Positions 1 through 10,616 of a stretch of 64,000 nucleotides of DNA are shown here, one piece after another; within the stretch, counting starts at the first letter, position 1; each line of letters starts with the position of its first letter. Made by a program: the position numbers and the translations under genes. The notes under the pieces were generated by a model. That model was given only the letters and a program-made list of their open reading frames with translations. It searched no databases and was not told where the DNA came from. This DNA comes from Pseudoalteromonas viridis (GTDB lineage: Bacteria > Pseudomonadota > Gammaproteobacteria > Enterobacterales > Alteromonadaceae): contig NZ_CP072425.1 of the NCBI RefSeq assembly GCF_017742995.1, positions 3,100,001-3,164,000 on the forward strand. The letters are read 5' to 3'.

Positions 1-893
1 TGAAGATGCTGGTGTTCGGCCAGGATGAGTCAATTGATGCGTTGACTTCGGCGATCCGTTTATCACGCTCAGGCCTTGGCAGTGAGGACAAGCCAATTGG
101 CTCATTCCTGTTTGCCGGACCTACTGGTGTGGGTAAAACTGAGGTGACCAAGCAGCTGGCCAAGTGTATGGGCATAGAGTTCGTACGTTTTGATATGTCC
201 GAGTACTCAGAGCGCCACGCAGTGAGTCGATTGATTGGTGCGCCTCCGGGCTATGTTGGTTTTGAACAGGGCGGTTTGCTGACAGATTCAGTGATCAAAC
301 ACCCACACTCTGTGGTACTGCTGGACGAAATCGAAAAAGCCCATCCAGACATTTACAACATTCTGTTGCAGGTGATGGATCATGGCACACTGACCGATAA
401 CAATGGTCGTAAAGCCGATTTCCGCAATGTGATTGTAGTAATGACAACCAATGCGGGTGTGCAGGAAACAGTGCGTCAGTCTATTGGCTTCCAGGAGCAG
501 GACCATTCGCACGATGCCATGGTTGAGATCAACAAGGTGTTTACTCCTGAGTTCAGAAACCGTCTGGATAACATTATTTGGTTCAACCACCTTGAAAAAG
601 ACGTTATTTTGCAGGTTGTTGATAAATTTATTGTTGAGCTACAAGCACAGCTGGATAAGAAATCAGTTTGCCTTGATTTGACCAATGAAGCCAGAGACTG
701 GTTAGCAGACATTGGCTACGATAAGTCGATGGGTGCGCGTCCTATGGCGAGGGTCATTCAGGATAACCTTAAGAAGCCACTGGCCAACGAGATCTTGTTT
801 GGTGAGCTGGTAGACGGGGGAACGGTTACTATCTCGGTTAAAGATAAGAAGCTGGCATTTAAGTTTGAGTCCAATGTGGCTGAGCCTGCTTAA
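1..893 (+). CDS. clpA: ATP-dependent Clp protease ATP-binding subunit ClpA (C-terminal part, cut by window edge)
   Basis: C-terminal half of the AAA+ unfoldase that feeds N-end-rule and SsrA-tagged substrates to ClpP. The reading frame is already open at the window edge (KMLVFGQD...), which matches the start of the second AAA+ module, so the N domain and first AAA+ module lie outside. Visible motifs are Walker A GPTGVGKT, Walker B VVLLDEIEKAH, the pore-loop region GAPPGYVG, an arginine-finger segment PEFRNRLDN and the sensor-2 segment GARPMAR. It sits convergent to infA across a shared terminator. The neighbourhood (infA, bpt, aat) is functionally coherent: Bpt and Aat add the N-degrons that ClpS/ClpA recognise. 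Family assignment is secure; only the 5' part is missing. Confidence 0.97.
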   Translation, partial: KMLVFGQDESIDALTSAIRLSRSGLGSEDKPIGSFLFAGPTGVGKTEVTKQLAKCMGIEFVRFDMSEYSERHAVSRLIGAPPGYVGFEQGGLLTDSVIKHPHSVVLLDEIEKAHPDIYNILLQVMDHGTLTDNNGRKADFRNVIVVMTTNAGVQETVRQSIGFQEQDHSHDAMVEINKVFTPEFRNRLDNIIWFNHLEKDVILQVVDKFIVELQAQLDKKSVCLDLTNEARDWLADIGYDKSMGARPMARVIQDNLKKPLANEILFGELVDGGTVTISVKDKKLAFKFESNVAEPA

Positions 894-910
894 TATAACG
901 GCCAAACAAC

Positions 911-938
911 AAAAAGCCCGGTACTAGCCGGGCTTTTT
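911..938. terminator. Bidirectional intrinsic terminator between clpA and infA
   Basis: Perfect stem AAAAAGCCCGG / CCGGGCTTTTT with a six-base loop. A-run and T-run on either side let it serve both clpA (+) and infA (-). Confidence 0.9.
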
Positions 939-997
939 GTTTTAATCGTCTCTTGTCCACGGTTACCTGATGGGTAAGCGTATCTGAGCTGGGCGAA

Positions 998-1243
<246 letters not shown>

Positions 1244-1308
1244 TTAACGGTGCAGATTTTGCCGAAAAGCGCGCGATAAGTAAAGGCAGGAGCGCTTATT
1301 TTTGTAAT

Positions 1309-2013
1309 CTAAATGTTGACCCAGACATCACTTTTGAACTGTTGTGCAGGTAAATATTGCTGCTTGTAGCGCATTTTGGGGCAAGCATCTATCTGATAGC
1401 CAAGATAGAGATAGGCTTTGGCATGCTGGCGTGCAAACTCCAATTGCGCCATGATCATCACAGTCCCCAGGCTTAAATCAGCGTAGTCGGGGTCAAAAAA
1501 AGTATAGATGGCGGACAAAGCGGTTGGCATGGTGTCGGTCACTGCAACCGCTATCAATTGCTCTTTGTGCCACAGTTCAATAAAGGTAATGGGCAGCCAA
1601 CGACAAAATAAGAAGCTTTCGTACTGCAACCGGTTAGGCGGGTACATAGAGCCGTCACTATGGCGCATGGTGATGTACTTTTCGTATAACTGGTAATAAT
1701 CTGTTTGCTCCTGAGTGTTGTACTCGAAGCGAAATTCTGAGTTTATTTTATTCCATTTGCGTTTTTGTGAACGTGAGGGCACATAGGCGTCGGCCAGCAC
1801 CCGCACCGACTGACAGGCATGACACGCAGGGCAGTGAGGGCGATATATTTGATCACCACTGCGGCGAAAGCCAAACGACAGCAAGGTCTCAAAGCGTGAC
1901 GGTGTATAGCAGTTGCTATCCAGAATCACCAATAGCTGTTCTTTCTTATCAGCCAGGTAGCTGCAATCAAACTGCTGGCTCAGGCCAATTTTTGAAGGGA
2001 AATGTTCAGTCAT
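1309..2013 (-). CDS. bpt: Aspartate/glutamate leucyltransferase (arginyltransferase family)
   Basis: 234-residue aminoacyl-tRNA-protein transferase of the ATE/Bpt family, which adds Leu (bacterial Bpt) to N-terminal Asp or Glu and so creates a ClpS/ClpA degron. Conserved N-terminal cysteines are present, including the CPACHACQSVR cluster, along with the C-terminal GNAT-like part (YLYLGYQIDACPKMRYK). Its start overlaps the aat stop by 8 nt, so the two transferases are translationally coupled. Whether it transfers Leu or Arg cannot be read from sequence alone; bacterial members are usually leucyltransferases. Confidence 0.93.
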   Translation of the reverse strand: MTEHFPSKIGLSQQFDCSYLADKKEQLLVILDSNCYTPSRFETLLSFGFRRSGDQIYRPHCPACHACQSVRVLADAYVPSRSQKRKWNKINSEFRFEYNTQEQTDYYQLYEKYITMRHSDGSMYPPNRLQYESFLFCRWLPITFIELWHKEQLIAVAVTDTMPTALSAIYTFFDPDYADLSLGTVMIMAQLEFARQHAKAYLYLGYQIDACPKMRYKQQYLPAQQFKSDVWVNI

Positions 2014-2721
2014 ATATCGCCCTCAGTGGTTGCGGATGCCACATCGTTTCAGGCACTTGATAATGGCTTGCTGCTTTAAGTTTAGCTAAAAATTCTTTTC
2101 TTGAAATGACTTTTGCACCTAAAGACAGCAAATAAGGGTTTTCCAGCTGACAATCTATAAAATGGGCATTATGCCTTTTGAGCCAGTTAACCAATGCCCA
2201 CATCGCCAGCTTAGAGGCGTCGGGTATACGGTAGAACATTGATTCACCGCAAAAAACGCCATTTAACATGACACCATACAAGCCACCAATCAAGGCCTCT
2301 TCATGCCACACTTCGACACTGTGAACGAATCCTTCTTCATGTCCTTTAAGATAAGCGCCAAGCATGGCACTGTTTATCCAGGTACCTTCTTTATCCAGCC
2401 GCTGTTCTCTGCATGCCTTAATGACTTGCTCAAATGCTGTGTTAACGGTAATTCTTGGCGCCAGTTTGCGCGCTGTTTTTTTCAGTGAACGGCTGACATG
2501 AAATTCATTTAGATCCAAAATTCCTCGCTCACTGGGCGTCCACCACATGATCGGCTCGCGCTCATTAAACCACGGAAAAATACCTTGCTGATAAGCGCGG
2601 CGCAGTCTTGCGGTACTCAGGCATCCGCCAACGGCGAGTAAGCCATCGGGGTCTTTTAGTGCAAAATGGCAGGGGGGAAAACAAAGTCGGTTGAAGACAG
2701 GTGAAACAATTGCTGAGTCAT
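2006..2721 (-). pseudogene. aat: Leucyl/phenylalanyl-tRNA--protein transferase, apparent one-base frameshift near the N terminus
   Basis: Aat attaches Leu or Phe to N-terminal Lys/Arg, making ClpA substrates. The intact frame from 2548 down gives 180 residues (WWTPSERG, FHVSRSLKK). Upstream of that, the same frame continues without a stop through a recognisable Aat N-terminal segment (DPDGLLAVGG, QQGIFPWFN) but has no start codon. A start (ATG at 2721, MTQQLFHLSSTDFVFPP) lies in another frame and joins the first if one C is added to the C6 run (G6 on the + strand, 2672-2677). The corrected product would be 238 residues, the usual family length. Either a sequencing error in a homopolymer or a real lesion; an error seems more likely because the rest is well conserved. 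Confidence 0.85.
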
Positions 2722-2805
2722 ATTCGCGGTTCTGAATTACAAACTAAAAACCTCAGGGATGACGTTAGTTTAACCTATTTTTGATGTGACGTGGGGATTT
2801 TATGG

Positions 2806-2837
2806 TTGAAGGCGTGCTGGTAAGCGCACGCCTTCAA
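2806..2837. terminator. Strong hairpin downstream of trxB
   Basis: Perfect 12-bp stem TTGAAGGCGTGC / GCACGCCTTCAA with an 8-base loop, 7 nt after the trxB stop on the minus strand. The following T-run is weak, so it is a probable rather than textbook terminator. Confidence 0.55.
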
Positions 2838-2844
2838 GCCTCTG

Positions 2845-3798
<954 letters not shown>

Positions 3799-4056
3799 TT
3801 AAATAATTCCTACAAGTAAACTTCTATCTTCTCTAGTTAGTGCTGCCGATTCTATGAAATTCAAGCCAGAAGTAAAATAAATTACAAAAATCGATTTTTT
3901 ATAAATTCATAAGCTGTCAAATATACTGTACTTGCTGACAATTTGTGCCACAAACGCGTAAATGAACGGTATTTCATGACCTGAGAGTTTTTTTTTGCTA
4001 TGTTCTAGGGAATTTTTCTCTGTCTATTTGACGTTAGTCTGTTTTTAAAGGTAGTT

Positions 4057-5382
4057 ATGGCATTTTGGCAGGATAAACCTGGGTTTGCACTGGAAGCACA
4101 AAGTTGCGCAATACTGACTGATGCGAAGCAATATCGCACGCAGCTGTTATCGCTCATTCGGGGTGCGCAACATCGCATCTACTTAACCGCATTGTATTTG
4201 CAAGATGATGAGGCTGGTCGTGAAATTCTGGCTGCGCTACATGACGTGGCATCGCAGCGGCCGCATTTGCAAATTCACGTACTGGTTGATTTTCATCGCG
4301 CCCAGAGAGGGTTAATAGGCGAGGCCAAGTCTGAAGGCAATGCGAAACTGTATTGCGATATGCAAGCTGAGTTTGGCTCCAACGTAAAAGTATATGGCGT
4401 GCCGGTTAAGGCAAAAGAGCTGTTCGGGGTATTGCACCTTAAAGGGTTCGTGATTGATGACACTGTACTGTACAGCGGTGCCAGCATTAACAATGTGTAT
4501 TTGCAGCATGGCGATAAATACCGTCTTGACCGCTACTTTGTGATCCAGAACCCAGCACTGGCGGCCAGCTTTTGTCATTTCCTGGATACTTATCTGTTGT
4601 CCAGCGAGGCTGTACCACGGTTGGATCAGCGTCCACTTAAGCCCTTTTCTGAGCTAAAAGTGGCGCAAAGGCAGCTGATGAAACAGCTTAAGAAAGCTAA
4701 TTACGACATGAGTGCTGCGAGTGCAACGGATGGTTTAAACGTGCGTGCGTTTTTGGGCTTTGGCCGTCGCACCAACAAACTGAACCGTTTGATTAAAGCA
4801 TTGTTTGATACCACAGAGCGTGAGTTATTGTTATACACGCCTTACTTTAACTTTCCGGCGCCTTTGTTACGCTCATTACGTCGATTGCTCAAAGAGGGTA
4901 AAACAGTCACCATTGTCATTGGTGATAAAACGGCGAATGATTTTTACATCGCGCCAGATCAGCCGTTTAGCCGCATTGGTGCTTTGCCTTATTTATACGA
5001 AACCATTTTGTATAAGTTTCTGAAATCGCAAAAGCGCTACATCAACTCGGGTCACCTCAATGTGTATCTGTGGCGTGATGGCAATAATTCATTTCATCTC
5101 AAGGGCATTAACCGCGATAATCAGGTACATCTGATGACCGGGCATAATTTAAATCCGCGTGCCTGGGGGCTGGATATCGAAAATGGTATTTTAATAGAAG
5201 ACCCCGAGCAGAAACTGGAGCAGGCGATTAATGCCGAGCGCGAAGCGATTCTGGCCAACTGCACTAAGCTGAGCGGTGCGCAGGATCTGGAAACCGTCGA
5301 TGATTACCCGCCACCAGTCAAGAAAATTCTGGGCCAGGCAAAGCGGGTGAAAGTGGATTTTATCATCAAAAAATTCATTTAA
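4057..5382 (+). CDS. pssA: CDP-diacylglycerol--serine O-phosphatidyltransferase (phospholipase D superfamily)
   Basis: 441-residue PssA of the gammaproteobacterial type II (PLD) class, which makes phosphatidylserine from CDP-diacylglycerol and serine, the first step to phosphatidylethanolamine. Two HKD motifs are visible: LHLKGFVIDD near residue 127 and FHLKGINRD near residue 347. There are no membrane segments, as expected for this ribosome/membrane-peripheral class. The gene has its own promoter region and ends at a strong terminator shared with asnB. Confidence 0.93.
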   Translation: MAFWQDKPGFALEAQSCAILTDAKQYRTQLLSLIRGAQHRIYLTALYLQDDEAGREILAALHDVASQRPHLQIHVLVDFHRAQRGLIGEAKSEGNAKLYCDMQAEFGSNVKVYGVPVKAKELFGVLHLKGFVIDDTVLYSGASINNVYLQHGDKYRLDRYFVIQNPALAASFCHFLDTYLLSSEAVPRLDQRPLKPFSELKVAQRQLMKQLKKANYDMSAASATDGLNVRAFLGFGRRTNKLNRLIKALFDTTERELLLYTPYFNFPAPLLRSLRRLLKEGKTVTIVIGDKTANDFYIAPDQPFSRIGALPYLYETILYKFLKSQKRYINSGHLNVYLWRDGNNSFHLKGINRDNQVHLMTGHNLNPRAWGLDIENGILIEDPEQKLEQAINAEREAILANCTKLSGAQDLETVDDYPPPVKKILGQAKRVKVDFIIKKFI

Positions 5383-5393
5383 ATCATCTAAAT

Positions 5394-5417
5394 AAAAAGG
5401 GCCTTCAGGCCCTTTTT
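5394..5417. terminator. Bidirectional terminator between pssA and asnB
   Basis: AAAAAGGGCC, loop TTCA, GGCCCTTTTT: a perfect stem with A and T tracts on both sides. Confidence 0.9.
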
Positions 5418-5433
5418 ACTTTTCTATTGAAGG

Positions 5434-7107
5434 TCAGTTTTGGTTGCCATAGGCATGGCTGTGCACATTGGCTGCGCGTCCGGATGGATCGGCATTTTGC
5501 TCGAACGATGCATCCCAGGCCAGCGCCTCGGGTGTGGAGCAGGCAACCGATTTACCATGAGGCACGCATTTGGCTGCCGCATCACCGGGAAAGTGAGACT
5601 CAAAGATACAGCGGTAGTAGTAGGCCTCTTTGCTGTCGGGTGTGTTGATGGGGAAGCGATACTCTGCGCTGGCGAGCTCCTGGTCGCTGACCTTTTCGTC
5701 GACATACTCTTTTAGAGAGTCAATCCAGGAATAGCCCACCCCATCTGAGAATTGCTCTTTTTGGCGCCACAAGACGTCATCAGGCAGATAACCATCAAAT
5801 GCTTCACGGATAATATGCTTTTCAATGCGGCCCTCTTTACACATCTTGTATTCGGGGTTGGTTCGCATGGCGATATCGACAAATTCTTTATCCAGAAAGG
5901 GGACCCTGGCTTCGACGCCCCAGGCTGCCATTGACTTGTTGGCTCGCAGGCAGTCGAACATATGCAGCTTAGACACTTTACGATTGAGCTCTTCATGGAA
6001 CTCCTGGCTGTTGGGGGCCTTGTGGAAATACAAATAACCACCAAACAACTCATCGGCACCTTCTCCTGAAAGCACCATTTTTATTCCCATGGCTTTGATG
6101 TAACGCGCCATCAGATACATTGGGGTAGATGCTCGGACTGTGGTGACGTCATAGGTTTCAAGGTGGTAAATGACTTCTTTAAGGGCGTCGATCCCTTGTT
6201 GCACCGTAAAGTGAATAGGATGATGCACGGTACCAATCTGATCGGCGACTTTCTGCGCCGCAGCCAGATCGGGGGAGCCCTCCAGGCCGATAGAAAAGGA
6301 GTGTAATTTGGGCCACCAGGCTTCTGTGGCGTCGTCATCTTCAATACGCCGCGCCGCAAATTGTTGGGTGATAGCGGAAATAACCGATGAATCCAGGCCT
6401 CCTGAGAGCAGCACTCCGTATGGCACATCGCACATCAGCTGGCGTTTGACGGCGGCTTCTAAAGCCGCTTTAACCGTGTCTGCAGAGGCGTCGTTGTCCT
6501 TCACCGCGTCGAATTGCTGCCAGTCACGCTGGTAATAGGGGCGCAGGGTTCCTTCTTTTGAATACAGATAATGCCCCGGTGGAAACTCTTCAATCTGATT
6601 ACAGATGGGAGTGAGCGCTTTCATTTCACTGGCAACATAGAAATTACCATGCTGATCACGGCCGGTGTAAAGCGGAATAATGCCGATATGATCGCGGCCG
6701 ATGAGATAGGCATCCTCTTGTTCATCATACAGACAAAAGGCAAAAATCCCGTTCAGGTCATCTAAAAATTCCGGCCCTTTTTGCTTGTACAAAGCCAGTA
6801 ATACTTCGCAGTCCGACTGCGTTTGGAAGGTAAAGGGAACGCTTAGCTGCTGAGCCAGTTCCTTGTGGTTATAGATTTCTCCGTTGACTGCGAGAATATG
6901 CGTCCGCTCAGGGTTGTACAAAGGTTGTGCACCACTGGATACGCCAACAATGGCGAGCCGCTCATGCACCAGAATGGCGTTATCACTGGCATAAACACCG
7001 GACCAGTCGGGTCCGCGGTGGCGTAATCGCTTAGACATTTCTATTGCCTGCTCGCGCAGGATGGCTGGATCAGATTTAATCTCCAGCACACCAAAAATTG
7101 AACACAT
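5434..7107 (-). CDS. asnB: Asparagine synthase B (glutamine-hydrolysing)
   Basis: 557-residue enzyme that converts Asp, ATP and Gln to Asn, AMP, PPi and Glu. The start is set by the obligatory N-terminal cysteine nucleophile (Met-Cys-Ser-Ile-Phe-Gly) at 7107, with a GAGG ribosome site 6 nt upstream; an open extension further upstream is not likely translated. The class II amidotransferase domain spans about 2-190 (RGPDWSG, NGEIYNHKEL) and the synthetase domain about 210-500, with the PPi-loop LSGGLDSS near residue 234 and SGEGADELFGGY. Monocistronic, with terminators on both sides. Confidence 0.97.
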   Translation of the reverse strand: MCSIFGVLEIKSDPAILREQAIEMSKRLRHRGPDWSGVYASDNAILVHERLAIVGVSSGAQPLYNPERTHILAVNGEIYNHKELAQQLSVPFTFQTQSDCEVLLALYKQKGPEFLDDLNGIFAFCLYDEQEDAYLIGRDHIGIIPLYTGRDQHGNFYVASEMKALTPICNQIEEFPPGHYLYSKEGTLRPYYQRDWQQFDAVKDNDASADTVKAALEAAVKRQLMCDVPYGVLLSGGLDSSVISAITQQFAARRIEDDDATEAWWPKLHSFSIGLEGSPDLAAAQKVADQIGTVHHPIHFTVQQGIDALKEVIYHLETYDVTTVRASTPMYLMARYIKAMGIKMVLSGEGADELFGGYLYFHKAPNSQEFHEELNRKVSKLHMFDCLRANKSMAAWGVEARVPFLDKEFVDIAMRTNPEYKMCKEGRIEKHIIREAFDGYLPDDVLWRQKEQFSDGVGYSWIDSLKEYVDEKVSDQELASAEYRFPINTPDSKEAYYYRCIFESHFPGDAAAKCVPHGKSVACSTPEALAWDASFEQNADPSGRAANVHSHAYGNQN

Positions 7108-7230
7108 AATGACCTCATTCCTGTTAACTATTATTGTCGAGCGCGCGCAGTGGCGCTGGCTCGTGCTGTTAGTACTATCAGAAATGAACGGGCAAGTCAC
7201 ATAAAAAACCGTGATTTTACTAGGGAAATA

Positions 7231-7270
7231 TTGCCCTGTTTTGGTGCATAAATGAACCAAAACAGGGCAA
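7231..7270. terminator. 15-bp perfect inverted repeat closing the pcp operon
   Basis: TTGCCCTGTTTTGGT and its exact complement separated by 10 bases, beginning 5 nt after the pcp stop on the minus strand and followed there by TATTT. Likely terminator of the pyroglutamate operon; it also lies just upstream of the asnB promoter region. Confidence 0.65.
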
Positions 7271-7275
7271 GCTGA

Positions 7276-7938
7276 TCAGTGCGTGGTACCTGCAGCAATC
7301 AGCAGATCAGTATCATGGGTCAGGGCTGAGGAAATCATCACTTTGAGCGCGTCAATCACCTGCAGGGCACTCATGCTCGGTGCACCGCTGTGGTGCATGG
7401 CTTGCTCGGGTAAGTAGGGGATATGAATAAAACCGCCCCGGCAATTGAGCTGATGCTCGCTGATGTAATGCAATAACCCGTACATCACATGGTTACAAAC
7501 ATAAGTGCCTGCGGTGTTCGAAATGCTGGCCGGGATCTGTGCCTGGTGAAGGTCGTTTAGCATATGTTTTACTGGCAGGGCGGCAAAATAGGCAACAGGC
7601 CCACCGGCAAGTACTGGCGTGTCTATCGGCTGGGCGCCAGCATTATCCGGGATACGGGCATCGTTAATATTGATAGCCACGCGCTCGATTGAAATATCTG
7701 CGCGGCCACCGGCCTGTCCAACACACAAAACCAGTGCGGGCGCATATTTGTCGATAGCCCGGTTAAGTTGTGTCAGGGCGTGGTCAAACTCACACGGGAG
7801 CTCTTTGGTCCTGATTGTGTGTCCGGCAATATGACATCCGTCGAGCTGATGTACCGCCTGCCAGGAGGGATTAACCGATTCGCCGCCGAAGGGCTCAAAG
7901 CCCGTCAACAATACGGTTTTATGGGTGCCTTTAGTCAT
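7276..7938 (-). CDS. pcp: Pyroglutamyl-peptidase I
   Basis: 220-residue C15 cysteine peptidase that removes N-terminal pyroglutamate from peptides. Opening motif [12 protein letters not shown], catalytic Glu in SIERVAIN (about residue 84), Cys in GTYVCNHV (about 147) and His in GFIHIPY (about 170) are all present. The start at 7938 was chosen because a GGAG site precedes it; a second ATG at 7953 is possible but lacks a ribosome site. It overlaps the DUF979 gene by 8 nt and is the last gene of the five-gene operon, so the released pyroglutamate is the obvious shared substrate. Confidence 0.95.
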   Translation of the reverse strand: MTKGTHKTVLLTGFEPFGGESVNPSWQAVHQLDGCHIAGHTIRTKELPCEFDHALTQLNRAIDKYAPALVLCVGQAGGRADISIERVAININDARIPDNAGAQPIDTPVLAGGPVAYFAALPVKHMLNDLHQAQIPASISNTAGTYVCNHVMYGLLHYISEHQLNCRGGFIHIPYLPEQAMHHSGAPSMSALQVIDALKVMISSALTHDTDLLIAAGTTH

Positions 7939-8950
7939 TGAAGATGACTCCATACATAAGCAAAATATTAATGAACAACAGTGATAGCGCTGTCGGGATC
8001 TGTACTTTGATCACCTGATATTTGTCTTTCAGATTTAACAACGCGGCGGGCACAATATTGAAATTGGCAGCCATCGGGGTCATTAGCGTCCCGCAGTAAC
8101 CTGAATACATGCCGATGGCAACCAGAGGAGCCGGGCTTGCGCCGTGACCCTGAATGAGAAAGGGCACTGCAATACCTGCTGTCATCACAGGGAAGGCGGC
8201 AAAAGCATTGCCCATCACCATAGTGAATAAAGCCATGCCGACGCAATAGATAACAACCAGCATAAAGCGATTGTCGGGCGAGACAAATAAGGTCACCAGA
8301 TCCTGAATCGCCGTGCCAGTATTCGCGACAATGAAAACCCCGCCCAGCATCGCGAGCATTTGCGGCAGGATAGCTGCCCAACCGATAGAATCGACTAGCC
8401 GGCGTGATTCGCCCAGCGCCTGCAGTGGGCTGCCGCCGGTGAATTTCCAGCTGACTAACAAGGCGATGGTACAGGCCAGGGTCAGTGCAGCCAGGGTCAC
8501 ATGGCTTTGATCGAATACATACAGGCTGCCAAGTTGGATATCCTTCAGCAAGATAGTACACACCACAGTGACGACTGGAATAAGTACAGCGGGAATAAAC
8601 AGCCTGTTACCAATGCGTCGGGCACTGGCAGTTTGCACCTCATCACTGGGCACATCGTAGCTGCCCATAGAGACCTTGCCCATACCGGCCAGTAATGCAA
8701 TGGCGATGACACAGACTCCCACCCAGCGATAGGTCAGGCTCTCTCCTAAATAAGTAACAGATAAATCGCCAAGCAGAAACACACTGCCAAACAAGCCCCA
8801 GAACAACGCAGTGGTCAGGCGCTTGGGATGGTCTTTGTCCTGTAACGTTTTGATGACCAGAAATAACACCACAAAGCCTATCAACAAGTAGATATTGCCA
8901 ATTGAGAGCAGGGCTGGTTGCGCAGTGGCGGTCGTTGTCATTGCACTCAT
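7931..8950 (-). CDS. DUF979 family membrane protein, probable 5-oxoproline transporter component
   Basis: 339-residue integral membrane protein with about nine to ten hydrophobic segments. It matches what is known of the DUF979 family (almost always encoded next to DUF969 and often next to pcp). Its start overlaps the DUF969 stop by 4 nt (ATGA), and it overlaps pcp by 8 nt. The tight coupling of two membrane proteins with pyroglutamate enzymes suggests they form one ion-coupled transporter for 5-oxoproline or pyroglutamyl peptides. That function is inference; no substrate residues can be recognised. Confidence 0.8.
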   Translation of the reverse strand: MSAMTTTATAQPALLSIGNIYLLIGFVVLFLVIKTLQDKDHPKRLTTALFWGLFGSVFLLGDLSVTYLGESLTYRWVGVCVIAIALLAGMGKVSMGSYDVPSDEVQTASARRIGNRLFIPAVLIPVVTVVCTILLKDIQLGSLYVFDQSHVTLAALTLACTIALLVSWKFTGGSPLQALGESRRLVDSIGWAAILPQMLAMLGGVFIVANTGTAIQDLVTLFVSPDNRFMLVVIYCVGMALFTMVMGNAFAAFPVMTAGIAVPFLIQGHGASPAPLVAIGMYSGYCGTLMTPMAANFNIVPAALLNLKDKYQVIKVQIPTALSLLFINILLMYGVIFND

Positions 8951-9684
8951 GCCAGCTCCTCCCGGGCAGCTGGGCCGTCTGAGTCTTGTTGTTCGGTATG
9001 TCGGGCTATCTGTTGATGTATTTTAGCTTCCAGTCTGGCCAGTCGAAACAGATGTACAATTAACGCCGCAATGGCCGTTGGTATCGCCCACAGACCAATA
9101 TGAAGCGGTTCAATACCGGCAATGCCGTTTTCTCTTAAAAAGGCATCCATCAGCAGGACTGCACCAAAGGCAATGAAGATATCTTCGCCAAAGAAAACGG
9201 CAATGTTGTCGCACGCCGCGGCATGTGCACTGATCATATCCCGGATTGGTTTGGGCAGGTCGCCATGCAGGTTGCTTGCCGCACCGAGCGCCATGGGAGC
9301 CAGCAAAGGACGCACTGTTTGAGCCTGGCCTGCCAGGTTAATCAGCCCCAATGCGGCGGCGCATTCACGCACCACAAAATAGACGCTCAGGATCCTGGCC
9401 GTGGTTGCCCCTTTGATACTGGCTATCCAGCTTTTGGCATGCTGTTGTAAACCATATCGCTCTAAAATGGCGATAACGGGTAGGAGTAATAAAAAGCTGG
9501 CCAGCTGGCGCGAGTTGAGAAATTTCTCGCCAAAGGTTTCCAGCAAAGTCAGGTAGTCCAAGTCGACGGCCCAGCCGGTTACGATACCGGCACAGGTCAC
9601 GACCAGCAGGGGGTTAAACCGCAAGGCAAATCCGAGGATCACCACCAGAATGCCACTGAGGGGCAAAAAATTCAGTTCGCTCAC
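8947..9684 (-). CDS. DUF969 family membrane protein, partner of DUF979
   Basis: 245-residue polytopic membrane protein (about six hydrophobic segments) with a charged cytoplasmic tail (LEAKIHQQIARHTEQQ). It begins with GTG inside the pxpC stop (GTGA overlap) and ends inside the DUF979 start. The family is known only by its pairing with DUF979. The motif-like stretch AAACDNIAVFFGEDIFIAFG falls in a loop and may belong to the substrate path, but this is speculative. Confidence 0.8.
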   Translation of the reverse strand: MSELNFLPLSGILVVILGFALRFNPLLVVTCAGIVTGWAVDLDYLTLLETFGEKFLNSRQLASFLLLLPVIAILERYGLQQHAKSWIASIKGATTARILSVYFVVRECAAALGLINLAGQAQTVRPLLAPMALGAASNLHGDLPKPIRDMISAHAAACDNIAVFFGEDIFIAFGAVLLMDAFLRENGIAGIEPLHIGLWAIPTAIAALIVHLFRLARLEAKIHQQIARHTEQQDSDGPAAREELA

Positions 9685-10616
9685 GAAATACTCCTGTCGT
9701 GATGTGTCAACGCAATGCGCAATTGATTAAGATGATAATTGTGTTGTTGTGTTTCCTGGTGTGCCAGAGCAGGGGTGGTGAGTGTAAAGCTGATCTGGTC
9801 GCCGGCACTCAGCTGCGCAAAATGGCGCAGATCAGCTTGAATGACCTGAGCTATCATCGGATAACCGCCCGTGGTCTGACAATCATTCAGCAAAACAATC
9901 GGTGCCCCATTGGGTGGCAGCTGAATGGTGCCAGGTAAGACGGCCTGAGAGTTGATTGAAAGCTGATGGGTGAGTAGGTCTGGGCCGGTTAATCGCATGC
10001 CCATTCGGTTGCTGTCCGGTAACACTTGCCAGGACTTTGCACACAATAATTGCGCCACTGAGCTATCCAATTGCGTACAATGAGGGCCGCTCAGGATGCG
10101 CACCTGTTTGTGGTATCCCGGTTGCAGTGCCCCCACACTGTGTCGCTCAGTGCAGCTGGTATAGTGCAGTTGATCTCCCGTAGCCAGCGATGAGCCATTG
10201 ATGCCGCCAAACCCAGCCTGTAGATCGGTCGCGCAGGAACCCATCACGTTTTGCAGGTCAAAGCCGCCTTCAACACTGACGTAGGCACGCAGTGCATCGG
10301 GGCTGGATGCAAAGCTAAGTAGCTGCCCGGGCTTAGCATAATAGCGCCAGCCCGGTGTCAGTGGGGTATCGTCAAGGCACGCTTTGAGGTCGCCTCCGGT
10401 TAACGCGAAATTAGTAGCGCTGGTAAATCGTAGCTGAGTTAGTCCAACGGTGATTTCAAGCACTGCGGTATTAAGGGGGTTACCCAACAGGGTATTGGCT
10501 ATCTTAACGGCGAGGGGATCTAATGCGCCACTTTGAGATACGCCCAGGTGACGATGGCCGTGCCGCCCCAGATCCTGGATACACAGCTGCACGCCTGGCT
10601 TAATAACGTCTAACAC
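9681..10616 (-). CDS. pxpC: 5-oxoprolinase subunit PxpC (biotin-dependent carboxyltransferase-like, KipA family)
   Basis: 311-residue protein of the CT_A_B/KipA family, the PxpC subunit of the bacterial ATP-dependent 5-oxoprolinase PxpABC that hydrolyses 5-oxoproline to glutamate. Typical opening IQDLGRHGHRHLGVSQSGALD and the later GTIQLPPNGAPIVLLNDCQTTGGYP are visible in pieces. GTG start, overlapping pxpB by 7 nt. The PxpA subunit is not encoded in this operon or elsewhere in the window, so the complex must be completed from another locus or the pair acts differently. Confidence 0.9.
   Translation of the reverse strand: MLDVIKPGVQLCIQDLGRHGHRHLGVSQSGALDPLAVKIANTLLGNPLNTAVLEITVGLTQLRFTSATNFALTGGDLKACLDDTPLTPGWRYYAKPGQLLSFASSPDALRAYVSVEGGFDLQNVMGSCATDLQAGFGGINGSSLATGDQLHYTSCTERHSVGALQPGYHKQVRILSGPHCTQLDSSVAQLLCAKSWQVLPDSNRMGMRLTGPDLLTHQLSINSQAVLPGTIQLPPNGAPIVLLNDCQTTGGYPMIAQVIQADLRHFAQLSAGDQISFTLTTPALAHQETQQHNYHLNQLRIALTHHDRSIS

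Noticed and set aside
5434..7260. N-terminally extended asnB starting at 7260
   Set aside because: The enzyme requires Cys at position 2, given by the ATG at 7107, which has a ribosome site.
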